A DNA stretch of 64,000 nucleotides from Bacillota bacterium (GTDB taxonomy: Bacteria > Bacillota > Clostridia > Saccharofermentanales > Fastidiosipilaceae), in the NCBI GenBank assembly GCA_023420115.1, contig JAEZWR010000006.1, positions 1-64,000 on the forward strand, given 5' to 3'. Position 1 is the first letter of the stretch. Each line of letters starts with the position of its first letter. Shown one piece after another: positions 19,355 to 28,328 of this stretch. Position numbers and translations under genes: made by a program. A model generated the notes under the pieces. It saw nothing but the letters and a program-made list of their open reading frames with translations. It was not told the origin of the DNA and did not search any database.

Positions 19355-20965
19355 ATGTTTCTTAAAGACTTACTAGAACAAACTATACATTTTAGTGAAA
19401 ATGATACTTTCTCAATAGAGGCAGGAAATGATGCCGCTTTTGAAATTCTCAATGAGAATCCAACAATAAATAGAGTTGTATGCGATTCGCGTTCTTCAAA
19501 TTTAGGTGATATATTTGTCGCAATAAAAGGCTTCGATGTAGATGGTCACAGCTTTCTTAGAAGCTTAACTAACAGTGCATCTTTGGCCATAGTAGAAGAG
19601 CTTGATGAAAATCTTAATAATCTCCCTCAATTTAAGACTAAGAATAGTCGAAGAGCCTATGCTTTACTCAATGCTGTAATAAATGGTCGTCCCTCAGATA
19701 AAATGCATGTTTGTGGAATAACTGGTTCTAATGGCAAAACCGGTTGTTCTATGATGTTAAGAGAAATATTTAAATCAGATCAGCGCAATACAGGTCTGAT
19801 AGGAACTGTTGTATATAGCAGCGCCAAGCAGGAAATAGAATCTAAATTAACCACCCCCGATGCAGCCACTTTGCAATCTCTTCTCAAGGAAATGCTAGAT
19901 AATGGTCAAAATAATGTCATTATGGAGGTATCAAGTATAGGTCAAGATCAACAGCGTGACGCCGGTATAAAATATGATGTCGTCTCTTGTATTAACATAA
20001 GTAGAGAGCATATAGATTATCATGGAAGCTTCGAAAAATATGTCTTTGACAAGTCAAGATTTATTCGTGGAGCTTCTTCTCAAGTGAAGTGCGTACTAAA
20101 TGCTGATGACAAAGAATGTATGAAGCTCATCCCTCAGACTCAGGCCGAGGTCTTTACCTTTGCAATTGATAACGAAGCAGATATGAGAGCAGTTAATTTA
20201 GATTTGAGCTCTGGGTATGGGAATTTCGATTTACAATTAAGTGACAGATTGATTAATGCCTTCTCCTTAGATAAATCAGATAGTTATCGTCATATTAAGT
20301 TGAATGTACCTGGTAGGCACACAGTAGCTAACTCATTAGCTGCAGCCTTGATGGCCATTTGCTCTGGTATATCTTTGGATAGAATTTGTGATGGTCTCAG
20401 TAATTACATGGGTGTGGAGAGGCGTTTCCAAGAAATATACAATGGCTTTTCTCCTTTATTACCATACAAAGTTTTTGATGACCATTTTGCCAATGCTGGT
20501 AATATCGATGTAACTTTGCGTAGTATATCTGAAATGAAATATAACAAACTCCATATTGTTTACGCACTCAGAGGCAAGAGAGGAGTAACGGTCACAAGGG
20601 AAAGTATGGAAACTTTCTTCAAATATGCCGATAATTTAAAATTGGAAAATTTCTTTGCCAGTCTGAGTGAAGATGTAGTTGGTTATTATAATGAAGTGAG
20701 CGAAGACGAGAGAAATTGTTTCGAAACACTAATGAGAGAGCAAGGTATCAGCTACACTTTAGATAGAACTTTAGAAAGAGCTATTAGCAGAGTATTTGAC
20801 GTCGCCAAATCTGCTGATCTTGTACTTCTCGCCGGCTGCCAGGGAATGGACGCAGGTGCTAGAATTTTTCTTGAGCAGGCAGCACTTAGATATGATGTCG
20901 ATGAAGAAAAAATGATGGCTCCTGTCAAAGATAGAGTTTGTGGTAGAAAAGGTGAACGAGCCTAG
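19355..20965 (+). CDS. MurE-like Mur ligase family protein, divergent
   Basis: 536 residues with the three-domain layout of Mur ligases. Seen: MurE-like N-terminal CDSR.....GDIFVAIKG (43-59), P-loop GITGSNGKTG (121-130), TTPDA (166-170), MEVSS (190-194), EHIDYHGS..KY (218-229) and the Lys expected to be carbamylated at 233. Deviations: the SSHxL after MEVSS reads SSIGQD, NxTRDH reads NISREH, the C-terminal YAHxPD motif reads DDHFANAGNID (about 369), and the DNPR motif for meso-diaminopimelate is missing. The enzyme probably joins an amino acid to a UDP-MurNAc-type or other acid substrate with ATP, but is unlikely to be the standard DAP-adding MurE. No mraY, murF or ftsW lie nearby. SD is AGGTG. 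Confidence 0.75.
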   Translation: MFLKDLLEQTIHFSENDTFSIEAGNDAAFEILNENPTINRVVCDSRSSNLGDIFVAIKGFDVDGHSFLRSLTNSASLAIVEELDENLNNLPQFKTKNSRRAYALLNAVINGRPSDKMHVCGITGSNGKTGCSMMLREIFKSDQRNTGLIGTVVYSSAKQEIESKLTTPDAATLQSLLKEMLDNGQNNVIMEVSSIGQDQQRDAGIKYDVVSCINISREHIDYHGSFEKYVFDKSRFIRGASSQVKCVLNADDKECMKLIPQTQAEVFTFAIDNEADMRAVNLDLSSGYGNFDLQLSDRLINAFSLDKSDSYRHIKLNVPGRHTVANSLAAALMAICSGISLDRICDGLSNYMGVERRFQEIYNGFSPLLPYKVFDDHFANAGNIDVTLRSISEMKYNKLHIVYALRGKRGVTVTRESMETFFKYADNLKLENFFASLSEDVVGYYNEVSEDERNCFETLMREQGISYTLDRTLERAISRVFDVAKSADLVLLAGCQGMDAGARIFLEQAALRYDVDEEKMMAPVKDRVCGRKGERA

Positions 20966-21174
20966 TAAATATATCAATAATAAGGTCTTTATATTCCCAA
21001 TGCTTTTCTCTCACAGGATCGAGCTATACATAGGCATATTAAAAAGCGCAAACATTTTTAGTCTGCAAAGGCAAAACTACATATATTTCACACATAAAGT
21101 ATATATCTTGCCAAGTTCTCTCTTTCTATGCCATTTATAATTTAAAGAATCTTAATTTTCATTTAGGGGTTATT

Positions 21175-22548
21175 ATGTCTAAAAGTAGAACAATAAATAT
21201 GACAAAGGGAAATCCTTTGAAGCTAATGTTGGCTTTTGCCCTACCGCTGATGTTTGCCAATTTAGGTCAACAACTATATCTTATAGTTGATGCAATTATC
21301 GTCGGAAAATTTGTGGGAGTAAGTGCTTTTGCTGCAATTGGTGCAGCCGAATGGGCATACTACCTTCCACTTTGGGCAATTGGTGCACTGACCCAGGGCT
21401 TCGCCATCCCTCTTGCCCAAGCCTACGGTGAAAAAAATATCACCAAGCTCAAAGAAAGTGTTGCTACAATCTTAGTACTATGTATTATATGCGCCATTGC
21501 TTTTACTCTTTTCTTTGAATTGGCAGCTAGAACTTTTCTTCAAATGCTGGGAACGCCTGATGAAATTGTAAGTGCCTCCCATAATTATCTTTTTATTATG
21601 TATCTCGGTATCCCAGTTCTAATTCTATACAATATGGCTGGAGCTGTTCTTCGTTCTCTCGGAGATGGCAAAACTCCTCTTCTTGCAATCATTGTGGCCG
21701 CATGCTCAAATATAGTCTTAGATCTCATTTTCATACTTATATTTAAATGGGGACTAAGCGGGGCTGCAATCGCCTCTGTTCTAGCCCAGCTAATTGCAGG
21801 TTTGTATTGCTTCTATCATGTTTTAAAAGTCCCTGATTTAAAATTAAATCGCAGTCATTTCTCTTTGAAACTAATCAATATTTATGAGGCATTCAAACTC
21901 GGTTCCGCCCTATTCATTCAACACGCCCTTATATCTATAGGTGGCATGATTTTGCAGTCCTCAATAAATAAAGAGGGGCTTATTTTTATTGCCGGATTCG
22001 CTGCCACTAATAAAATTTATGGCTTATTAGAAAGTTCTGCAATATCTATAGGACACGCATGTACTACCTATGCCGCCCAGAATTATGGAGCGAAAGAATA
22101 TCAACGTATCCGCAAAGGAAGCATAAAAATACTCTATGTTTCGATTTTTATATCAATTGGTATCGCTTTGATGTCTATACTTGTGGGAACTTATGTATTG
22201 AAACTATTTATCGAAAGTAACAACCCCAATTCCGATAAGATTTTAGCTGTATCTTACAGATATCTCTTCACTATGGCCTGCTCTCTCCCTATTCTATATG
22301 TTCTTTTTGTTACAAGGAGTACTATTCAAGGGATTGGAAAAATCACAATACCTTTGTTATCCGGACTAATGGAATTTTTAGCTAGACCTTTGATCGCACT
22401 TTTAGTCTATAAGTATTATGGTGGAGATTCATTATTCTATGCGGAACCCACTGCTTGGGCTGCGGCAGTTATATTATTGTTACCCGCCTTTTTCCTACTA
22501 ATGAGGAGCCTAAGGAAGTCTGAATTTTTACCTAAACAATTGCGATAA
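21175..22548 (+). CDS. MATE family efflux transporter
   Basis: 457 residues with the MATE twelve-helix pattern. The start, NMTKGNPLKLMLAFALPLM, is a standard N-terminus of Firmicutes MATE proteins (NorM/DinF-like), and LYLIVDAIIVGKFVGVSAFAAIG is the first-helix signature; the second half repeats it at about residue 255-280. Only about 20 percent resemblance by eye to the other MATE protein in this window, so it is a separate paralogue. SD is AGGGG, 7 nt before ATG. The next gene on the same strand is a small glycine-tailed protein about 300 nt downstream. Substrate unknown. Confidence 0.9.
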   Translation: MSKSRTINMTKGNPLKLMLAFALPLMFANLGQQLYLIVDAIIVGKFVGVSAFAAIGAAEWAYYLPLWAIGALTQGFAIPLAQAYGEKNITKLKESVATILVLCIICAIAFTLFFELAARTFLQMLGTPDEIVSASHNYLFIMYLGIPVLILYNMAGAVLRSLGDGKTPLLAIIVAACSNIVLDLIFILIFKWGLSGAAIASVLAQLIAGLYCFYHVLKVPDLKLNRSHFSLKLINIYEAFKLGSALFIQHALISIGGMILQSSINKEGLIFIAGFAATNKIYGLLESSAISIGHACTTYAAQNYGAKEYQRIRKGSIKILYVSIFISIGIALMSILVGTYVLKLFIESNNPNSDKILAVSYRYLFTMACSLPILYVLFVTRSTIQGIGKITIPLLSGLMEFLARPLIALLVYKYYGGDSLFYAEPTAWAAAVILLLPAFFLLMRSLRKSEFLPKQLR

Positions 22549-22574
22549 ATTAAATAATTTCCAATCTTTGAAAT

Positions 22575-22628
22575 ATAGATGGATAGACAAGAAATAGGGA
22601 AATAGTTTGGCATCTATCTCCCTATTTC
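22575..22628 (+). other. Possible RNA pseudoknot or alternating hairpins after the MATE gene
   Basis: GAAATAGGGA (22591-22600) pairs with TCCCTATTTC (22619-22628), and the loop contains CATCTAT (22611-22617), which is complementary to ATAGATG (22575-22581) upstream. The helices interleave, as in an H-type pseudoknot or two mutually exclusive folds. There is no T-run right after, so it is not a plain terminator. The rest of the 296-bp gap (22549-22844) holds a TTGACA (22774-22779) with only a weak -10 region. Confidence 0.4.
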
Positions 22629-22844
22629 ATTATCATTATTAAATTCTTAACTCTAACCTTGTATATTATGCCTCAGCTCATTTGTTCATTCTGTCAGATA
22701 TGAAACCACTCTATTAAGGAGTTTATTAGATAATTTCAACATAAATTAGTGCTGAATGTAAGTGCCCACTTTGTTGACACTACAATATTGGTACTAATCA
22801 AAATAGCAAATTTACATGAAATCATATCTGAGAGGAGATTAACC

Positions 22845-23126
22845 ATGGATATCAATTCAGTCAAAAAGGCAATTTTAGATAAGCTAGAGGCAGATCCACA
22901 CTTTGTAGATCAACTTAGGCAGGATCCGGTAGAAGCTCTTAAATCTTATATAAGTGATAGCATAACTCCAGACGATATGGAGAAACTTGTCGGCTTCGCC
23001 CTAGATCATATTCCAGGCTTGAGTAATATCGCAGAAGAACTTCCAGCTGTAGGTGCGGCAGGCCTAGGTCTTGGTGATAATGGAATTCCAGGTGTGGGAA
23101 ACTCCAGTCCCGGTATTCCAAAATAA
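22845..23126 (+). CDS. Small protein with helical N-terminus and Gly/Pro-rich tail
   Basis: 93 residues, from the ATG with AGGAG 7 nt upstream; an upstream in-frame ATG at 22749 has no such site. Residues 1-65 look helical and amphipathic and contain LEADPHFVDQLRQDPVEAL, reminiscent of the DPxFxxxLxxDPxxAL pattern of Nif11/NHLP-type leader peptides and of small clostridial proteins of unknown function. The last 28 residues are Gly/Pro/Asn-rich with repeated GIPG-like units and end in GIPK. No Cys, no signal peptide, no membrane helix. It lies alone between a MATE exporter and a surface adhesin, with its own strong terminator, so it is probably expressed as a short transcript. Function not known. 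Confidence 0.75.
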   Translation: MDINSVKKAILDKLEADPHFVDQLRQDPVEALKSYISDSITPDDMEKLVGFALDHIPGLSNIAEELPAVGAAGLGLGDNGIPGVGNSSPGIPK

Positions 23127-23188
23127 ACAATATAATCGAACCTATAAATTTGCTAAGTAGTAAATGTTCATATTTAATTTCTATACAG

Positions 23189-23214
23189 AAGAGAAGCTCT
23201 TGCTTCTCTTTTGT
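23189..23214 (+). terminator. Intrinsic terminator of the small-protein gene
   Basis: AAGAGAAGC (23189-23197), loop TCTT, GCTTCTCTT (23202-23210) and a T-rich tail. A perfect 9-bp stem 62 nt after the stop codon. Confidence 0.85.
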
Positions 23215-23359
23215 TGTGTTTGTAACTATTTATCTGTCGGAATACCAGAAATTGATAAAAAAATCTTTTCTTTTTATCTTTTGGCGTAAATCATTTCTAT
23301 AAATTGACCTCTACTTTTTTGTATCATTACATCCTAATTTAAAAATTATGAGGTGTTTA

Positions 23360-24766
23360 ATGGAAATCAATTATCGCTCTAAAATCAACTTATTTTTAAT
23401 TATATTCTTATCCTTATTTCTATGTATCTCATCTTTTCCTCTAATGGCAGAAGATGAAATTTCTCCCAATGAAGACTATATCCCACGTCCTGTCTCTCCT
23501 ATTTATGCCAGTACAGTAGAAAATGACAAAGCCAATGGCCCATCTGATTTCATTCTATCCCTTCAATGGGAAATTAAAGATGACAATTATCATGCTGGTG
23601 ACTATTTCAAAATTACGCTTCCATCTCCAGCTATCTTTCCAAGTGATTTAGTTGGTCAAACCACAGCAATGGTAGACGAAAGTGGTAGCGAGGCAGGTTA
23701 TGTCACAATAAGTGACAGCAAAAATCTCTTGGCTACTTTTAATAATTATGTCGAGAATAAAATTAAGATCCGTGGCACGATAAAAGCCAATTTCAAAGAA
23801 AGTGAAATACGCTTCGGAAAAAGTCACCCTTTTGAAATAAAGATTAATGATGAGGATCCACCATTCACCCCTGGCTCGATAAGAGGAGTGAGAGCCTCAG
23901 CCAAAGATTATTTTGTAGTCGTAAAAGGAGGAAGTAGTTTCGACGAAAGCAAAGGTGAAATCTCATGGTATGCGATGCTCAATGTTAATGAATCCGATGC
24001 AAGAAATATTAAATATTTCGATATGCCCCAAAAAGGACACAAAATCATTCTTGATTCAATAACTGTGAGCGAAGCTCAATTTACAGATAATCTTGGAGTT
24101 AGATTTCGTCGCTATCTTTCCAAAGAGGAATTTAGCGTAAGATCTCTTCCTGACTCAGAAGGAATTTTGCGCGGTTTCGAACTTAATATTAATAATGAAG
24201 AACCAGCTTCATATTATGTAAGTTACAAGACCAAACTGCTTCCAGAAGAATTGAAACTTGGAATTATAAATGTTAGCGATAATGGCAAACCAATCTTTGA
24301 AAATTCAGGTCAAATGGAATGGCTTGATAAAGATAATAATAAACACAAGGCAAGTGACGCTAAAAAATTTACAGCTAAGAATTTTACTGCAACTATCGAA
24401 GGAGAAAATAACGAAACAACTAGTAGCAATACTAGTAGCAATAGTTCTTCATCTATAGAAGAAAGTACAAGTTCATCTTTAACATCAGTTGAAACAAGTG
24501 TTGAGTCAAATGATGAAACCAGCGCTCCAAGTCTTGAGCAATCTTCGGAAGATGAAGTTACAAGCAAGCAAAATTTAACACTTAATAGTTCAGGCACAGA
24601 GACTATTAATAATTCTTCTGAGTTAATCAATGATACTAAACAATCCACTACCTCCAAAAGGCAGGCTTTAGCCAAAACTGGAGAACAAGCGTTTACTATA
24701 TTTATACTTTTATTCTTAGTAGCAACTTATTCATTAATTCGTATAAGACAAACTATAATTGAATAA
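23360..24766 (+). CDS. Cell-wall-anchored adhesin with LAKTG sorting signal
   Basis: 468 residues. Signal peptide MEINYRSKINLFLIIFLSLF onward to about residue 32 (cleavage after PLMA). The mature part starts with a region like the N-terminal Ig-fold domains of MSCRAMM/collagen-binding adhesins (QWEIKDDNYHAGDYFKITLP), then a second beta-rich domain. A stalk of about 100 residues is rich in Ser/Thr/Glu. The C-terminus is sorting-signal-like: LAKTGE, a hydrophobic helix and RIRQ. LAKTG differs from LPXTG at the second position. Start choice: ATG 23348 overlaps the GAGGTG that serves the ATG at 23360. Expected to be exported and linked to peptidoglycan by a sortase not found in this window; ligand unknown. 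Confidence 0.82.
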   Translation: MEINYRSKINLFLIIFLSLFLCISSFPLMAEDEISPNEDYIPRPVSPIYASTVENDKANGPSDFILSLQWEIKDDNYHAGDYFKITLPSPAIFPSDLVGQTTAMVDESGSEAGYVTISDSKNLLATFNNYVENKIKIRGTIKANFKESEIRFGKSHPFEIKINDEDPPFTPGSIRGVRASAKDYFVVVKGGSSFDESKGEISWYAMLNVNESDARNIKYFDMPQKGHKIILDSITVSEAQFTDNLGVRFRRYLSKEEFSVRSLPDSEGILRGFELNINNEEPASYYVSYKTKLLPEELKLGIINVSDNGKPIFENSGQMEWLDKDNNKHKASDAKKFTAKNFTATIEGENNETTSSNTSSNSSSSIEESTSSSLTSVETSVESNDETSAPSLEQSSEDEVTSKQNLTLNSSGTETINNSSELINDTKQSTTSKRQALAKTGEQAFTIFILLFLVATYSLIRIRQTIIE

Positions 24767-24795
24767 ATTAGACTTTCATATCCTTTCCCCTATTG

Positions 24796-24827
24796 AACTC
24801 CTTTGCATCTGCTAAGGAGTTTTTTTT
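24796..24827 (+). terminator. Intrinsic terminator of the adhesin gene
   Basis: AACTCCTT (24796-24803) and AAGGAGTT (24814-24821) flank a 10-nt loop and are followed by a run of T to 24827. Confidence 0.85.
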
Positions 24828-24970
24828 GGAGAAATAATTTGCGAAAATCATTCTATTAAAGATAATCAGATATTAGTAGCACTGTAAAAATATTTGTTTT
24901 GGCTTATAATTTAAATATCATTGATCGAGATTGAGTAGGTCTTTGAAATATATAAGAAAGGTGAATCAGA

Positions 24971-25399
24971 ATGAAATTGCAGGAGTCCGCTGAAGATTAT
25001 TTGGAAAATATTCTTATACTTAAAGAGCGAGACGGCTTCGTCCGTTCTGTTGACTTAGCAAAAGAAATGGGTTTTTCTAAACCATCAATAAGTAGAGCAG
25101 TACATATGCTCGAAAATGAAGGTTATCTTCAAATTGAAGATAATGGTAATATCGAGCTTACTGAACTCGGTCAAGAGACAGCAAGTCATATTTATGAGAA
25201 ACATATTTTCCTAACTAATTATTTTTTATCGTTGGGCGTAGATGAAGAAACAGCAGCTGAAGATGCTTGTCGCATAGAGCATGTCCTATCTGACAAAAGT
25301 TTTGAGGCTATGAAACGTTTACAAGAACACTGTCTTTACCAATGCCCGAGGCGTAGCGATTTAATTTTGGGATATATCAATAAGAAAATTAAGAATTAA
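24971..25399 (+). CDS. DtxR family metal-dependent transcriptional regulator
   Basis: 142 residues. An N-terminal winged helix (SVDLAKEMGFSKPSISRAVHMLENEGYL, about 26-53) is followed by the metal-binding dimerisation domain. The second-site ligands follow DtxR rather than MntR: Cys100, Glu103 and His104 in DACRIEHVLSD, with His78 upstream; MntR has an acidic residue where Cys100 is. This suggests Fe(II) sensing, though Mn or other metals are possible. There is no SH3-like third domain. The tail has two more cysteines (HCLYQCP). No metal transporter gene is adjacent, so its targets are elsewhere. A TATAAT (24905-24910) lies upstream; SD is AAAGGTG. Confidence 0.88.
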   Translation: MKLQESAEDYLENILILKERDGFVRSVDLAKEMGFSKPSISRAVHMLENEGYLQIEDNGNIELTELGQETASHIYEKHIFLTNYFLSLGVDEETAAEDACRIEHVLSDKSFEAMKRLQEHCLYQCPRRSDLILGYINKKIKN

Positions 25400-25486
25400 T
25401 ATTCAAATATTAATGTTAATTTACTTGCATTATAAAACCTAAATTATATCAAGATAAGTGGATTATCTTTATTTTGCCTAAGATAT

Positions 25487-25523
25487 AAAAAAGTCAGTTT
25501 ATCTAATATAAACTGACTTTTTT
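25487..25523. terminator. Bidirectional terminator between dtxR-like gene and leuS
   Basis: AAAAAAGTCAGTTTAT (25487-25502) is perfectly complementary to ATAAACTGACTTTTTT (25508-25523) with a 5-nt loop. The A/T ends give a U-tract in either direction. Confidence 0.9.
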
Positions 25524-25554
25524 ATATAAAGTTTAAGTTCACTTCGATACTCAA

Positions 25555-28035
25555 TTATCGTACTACAAAGTTCACCAATCTCTTAGGTACAGCAATCTCT
25601 TTAATAATTGTCTTGTCTTTAATTAAGGATGAAATTTCCTCATCAGTCTTGGCAAGTTTGATCATATCTTCTGAACCCATATCACTTGCTACATTCAGAC
25701 GTTTCTTAATCTTCCCATTAATCTGGACAACAATCTCTATCTCGTCCTCTACGCATTTTCTTTCATCATATTTTATCCATGACTTTGAAGATATTGGTCC
25801 ATCAGAGAAATTCTCCTCATACAATTCCTCACTTAAATGTGGTGCAAAAGGATTAAGTAGGGTTAAGAATACCTGCAATTCTGCCAAACTGATCTTCTTA
25901 TCTTCATATATTTTATTTGTGAAGGTCATAAGTTGAGCAATGGCAGTATTCATCTTTAGACCCAAGATATCATCCGTCACCTTTTTGATTGTCTGATGAG
26001 TAAGTGTAGTATGTTCCTTCACATATCCATCTTCATCTAAATTTAAGGCCTCATCAGCAACAAGGAATTTAGGTAATTGTGATACACGTTCAAGGAAACG
26101 TCTTACACCTATTACACCTCGCTCATTCCATGGCGCAGCTTTTTCAAAATCACCTATAAACATCTCATAAACTCTGACTGTATCTGCACCGAACTCTTCA
26201 ATCAACTCATCAGGATTAATAACATTACCACGTGACTTGCTCATTTTTTCGCCATCAGAACCCAAAATCATTCCATGACTTGTTCTCTTCATATATGGCT
26301 CAGGAGTATTTACAACTCCAATATCATATAAAAACTTATGCCAAAATCTAGAATAAAGGAGATGGAGTGTTGTATGCTCCATACCTCCGTTATACCAATC
26401 AACTGGCAGCCATTCCTGAAGTGCTTCTTTTGACGCGGGGGCATAATCACAGTTAGGATCTGTATATCTTAAATAATACCAAGATGAGCCAGCCCACTGT
26501 GGCATCGTATCAGTTTCTCTTGTTGCCGGACCACCGCACTTAGGACATTTACAATTTACCCATTCCGTCATTTTCGCTAGTGGTGACTCTCCATTATCAC
26601 TGGGTTCATAATGATCAGTCATCGGAAGTTTCAGTGGTAATTCATCTTCACTTATCGCTACGTGACCACATTTTTCGCAATGCACAATCGGAATCGGCTC
26701 ACCCCAATATCTCTGCCTAGAAAAAATCCAATCACGCAATTTATAATTAACTTTTTTATTTCCGATACCTTGGTTTTCAAGTAATCTTATCGCCTCTTGT
26801 TTGGCAGTTTCGATATTTAATCCATTCAAGCTATCAGAATTTATTATCACAGAGGCAGCATCACCTGTATACGCACTAAGAAGTTCGCCATCTTGACTCC
26901 TAAGACCTTCCTCTATTTGTCTAGTCTTATAATCTTTTTCGGAGGATGCCACAACCTCCTTAATATTCAAACCATATTTGTCAGCAAAATCAAAGTCTCT
27001 CTGATCGTGGGCGGGAACTGCCATAATAGCCCCTGTTCCGTAACCTGAAAGAACATAATCAGCAATGAAAATAGGCAATTCTTCTGAAGTAAATGGGTGA
27101 ATTGCTCTTACGCCTTTTATTTCTACACCAGTCTTATTTTTGTTTAATTCGCTGCGCTCAAGATCACTTTTCTTAGCAGCCGCTGACCTATATGCGATAA
27201 GCTCATCATAATTACTTATTTTATCTTTCCACTTATCGACAAACTCCGACTCAGGTGCAATAACCATATAAGTCACACCATAAATTGTATCTGGTCTAGT
27301 TGTAAATACTTCAAGCTCATCTGAACTAGTTGTATTAAATTTAATACTAGCTCCCTCGGACTTACCAATCCAATTCTTCTGTTGCATTTTGACACGGGGA
27401 ATAAAATCAACCATATCAAGGTCTTCTAGTAGTCTATCGGCATATTCCGTAATTTTAAGCATCCATTGACTTTTAACCTTGCGGACAACTTCACTGCCAC
27501 AACGCTCACAATGTCCGTCAACAACTTCTTCGTTAGCCAGAACACACTTACAGGATGTACACCAGTTAACAGACATTTCTTTCTTATATGCCAGACCCTT
27601 TTTAAACATTTGAATAAAGATCCATTGCGTCCACTTATAATACTCAGGATCTGTAGTATTAATCTCTCTATCCCAATCAAAACTCAGACCGAGACTCTTA
27701 AGCTGTGACTTAAAACGAGCAACATTTTTTTCGGTAACAATTGATGGATGTATCTTATTCTTAATCGCAAAATTCTCTGTCGGCAAACCAAAGGCATCCC
27801 AACCCATAGGAAACAAAACAGCCTTGCCAGCCAACCTTTGTTGTCTAGCAACAATATCCAAAGCCGTATAAGGTCTTGGATGACCAACATGTAAGCCCTG
27901 ACCGGAAGGATAAGGGAACTCTATAAGTAAATAAAGCTTCTCCTTGTCCGTATTATTATCAACCTTAAAAGTCTTGTTCTCTTCCCAAAACTTCTGCCAC
28001 TTCTTCTCAACTTCTAAATGATTATATTTTTGCAT
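25555..28035 (-). CDS. leuS: Leucyl-tRNA synthetase
   Basis: 826 residues of class Ia synthetase. The HIGH motif appears as HVGHPRPYT (about 48), a zinc-ribbon-like pair of CxxC motifs follows (CTSCKC and CERCG near 160-178), then the CP1 editing domain, a second Cys-rich insert (CEKCG, CKCPKCG) and KMSKS as EKMSKSRGN (about 590). The C-terminal domain ends in the usual IKEIAVPKRLVNFVV. It charges tRNA-Leu with leucine and edits mischarged species in the cytoplasm. Length fits bacterial LeuRS. SD is GGAG. The 293-nt leader region shows a promoter and a small hairpin but no T-box consensus. Confidence 0.97.
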   Translation of the reverse strand: MQKYNHLEVEKKWQKFWEENKTFKVDNNTDKEKLYLLIEFPYPSGQGLHVGHPRPYTALDIVARQQRLAGKAVLFPMGWDAFGLPTENFAIKNKIHPSIVTEKNVARFKSQLKSLGLSFDWDREINTTDPEYYKWTQWIFIQMFKKGLAYKKEMSVNWCTSCKCVLANEEVVDGHCERCGSEVVRKVKSQWMLKITEYADRLLEDLDMVDFIPRVKMQQKNWIGKSEGASIKFNTTSSDELEVFTTRPDTIYGVTYMVIAPESEFVDKWKDKISNYDELIAYRSAAAKKSDLERSELNKNKTGVEIKGVRAIHPFTSEELPIFIADYVLSGYGTGAIMAVPAHDQRDFDFADKYGLNIKEVVASSEKDYKTRQIEEGLRSQDGELLSAYTGDAASVIINSDSLNGLNIETAKQEAIRLLENQGIGNKKVNYKLRDWIFSRQRYWGEPIPIVHCEKCGHVAISEDELPLKLPMTDHYEPSDNGESPLAKMTEWVNCKCPKCGGPATRETDTMPQWAGSSWYYLRYTDPNCDYAPASKEALQEWLPVDWYNGGMEHTTLHLLYSRFWHKFLYDIGVVNTPEPYMKRTSHGMILGSDGEKMSKSRGNVINPDELIEEFGADTVRVYEMFIGDFEKAAPWNERGVIGVRRFLERVSQLPKFLVADEALNLDEDGYVKEHTTLTHQTIKKVTDDILGLKMNTAIAQLMTFTNKIYEDKKISLAELQVFLTLLNPFAPHLSEELYEENFSDGPISSKSWIKYDERKCVEDEIEIVVQINGKIKKRLNVASDMGSEDMIKLAKTDEEISSLIKDKTIIKEIAVPKRLVNFVVR

Positions 28036-28065
28036 AACACTATCTCCATAAAATTAACAATAAGT

Positions 28066-28093
28066 ATTTTAGCCTATTTTGTACAAGACTCAA
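28066..28093 (-). promoter_or_regulatory. Probable sigma-A promoter of leuS
   Basis: On the minus strand TTGAGT (28093-28088) and TAAAAT (28071-28066) are separated by 16 nt, about 30 nt before the leuS start. The same hexamer pair and spacing occurs upstream of pepT. Confidence 0.5.
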
Positions 28094-28126
28094 GCCATTA
28101 TTGTTGAGAGAAATTTTCCTTGTGCC

Positions 28127-28146
28127 AAAAAGCACTCTCGCGTTAA
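28127..28146 (-). terminator. Recurrent mini-hairpin with T-run (copy B)
   Basis: Read on the minus strand: TTAACGCGAGAGTGCTTTTT. CGC and GTG pair around a GAGA tetraloop, then CTTTTT. It lies in the region between the divergent leuS and prepilin-peptidase-like genes, upstream of the leuS promoter, so it cannot end an obvious gene there. Confidence 0.4.
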
Positions 28147-28328
28147 TAAATAAGCACTTCCATTTCTATATGAATACCATTTCTCATCGGCGAAATAGTG
28201 CGAAAAAACACAAATAACAATTCCCAAGCCAACATTTTATAATCGGCACAAAGTCATATCCTACAAACTCACGACGTTCATGATGCCCACGAAGTTCATA
28301 ATGTCATTTTCTGCTATAAGGAGTAAAT

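Noticed and set aside
20940..21140. 66-codon frame after the MurE-like gene
   Set aside because: Starts inside the ligase gene, has no good ribosome site, and no recognisable product.
24310..24675. 121-codon antisense frame opposite the adhesin stalk
   Set aside because: Leu/Ser-rich product caused by reading the Ser/Thr codons of the stalk backwards; no start signals.
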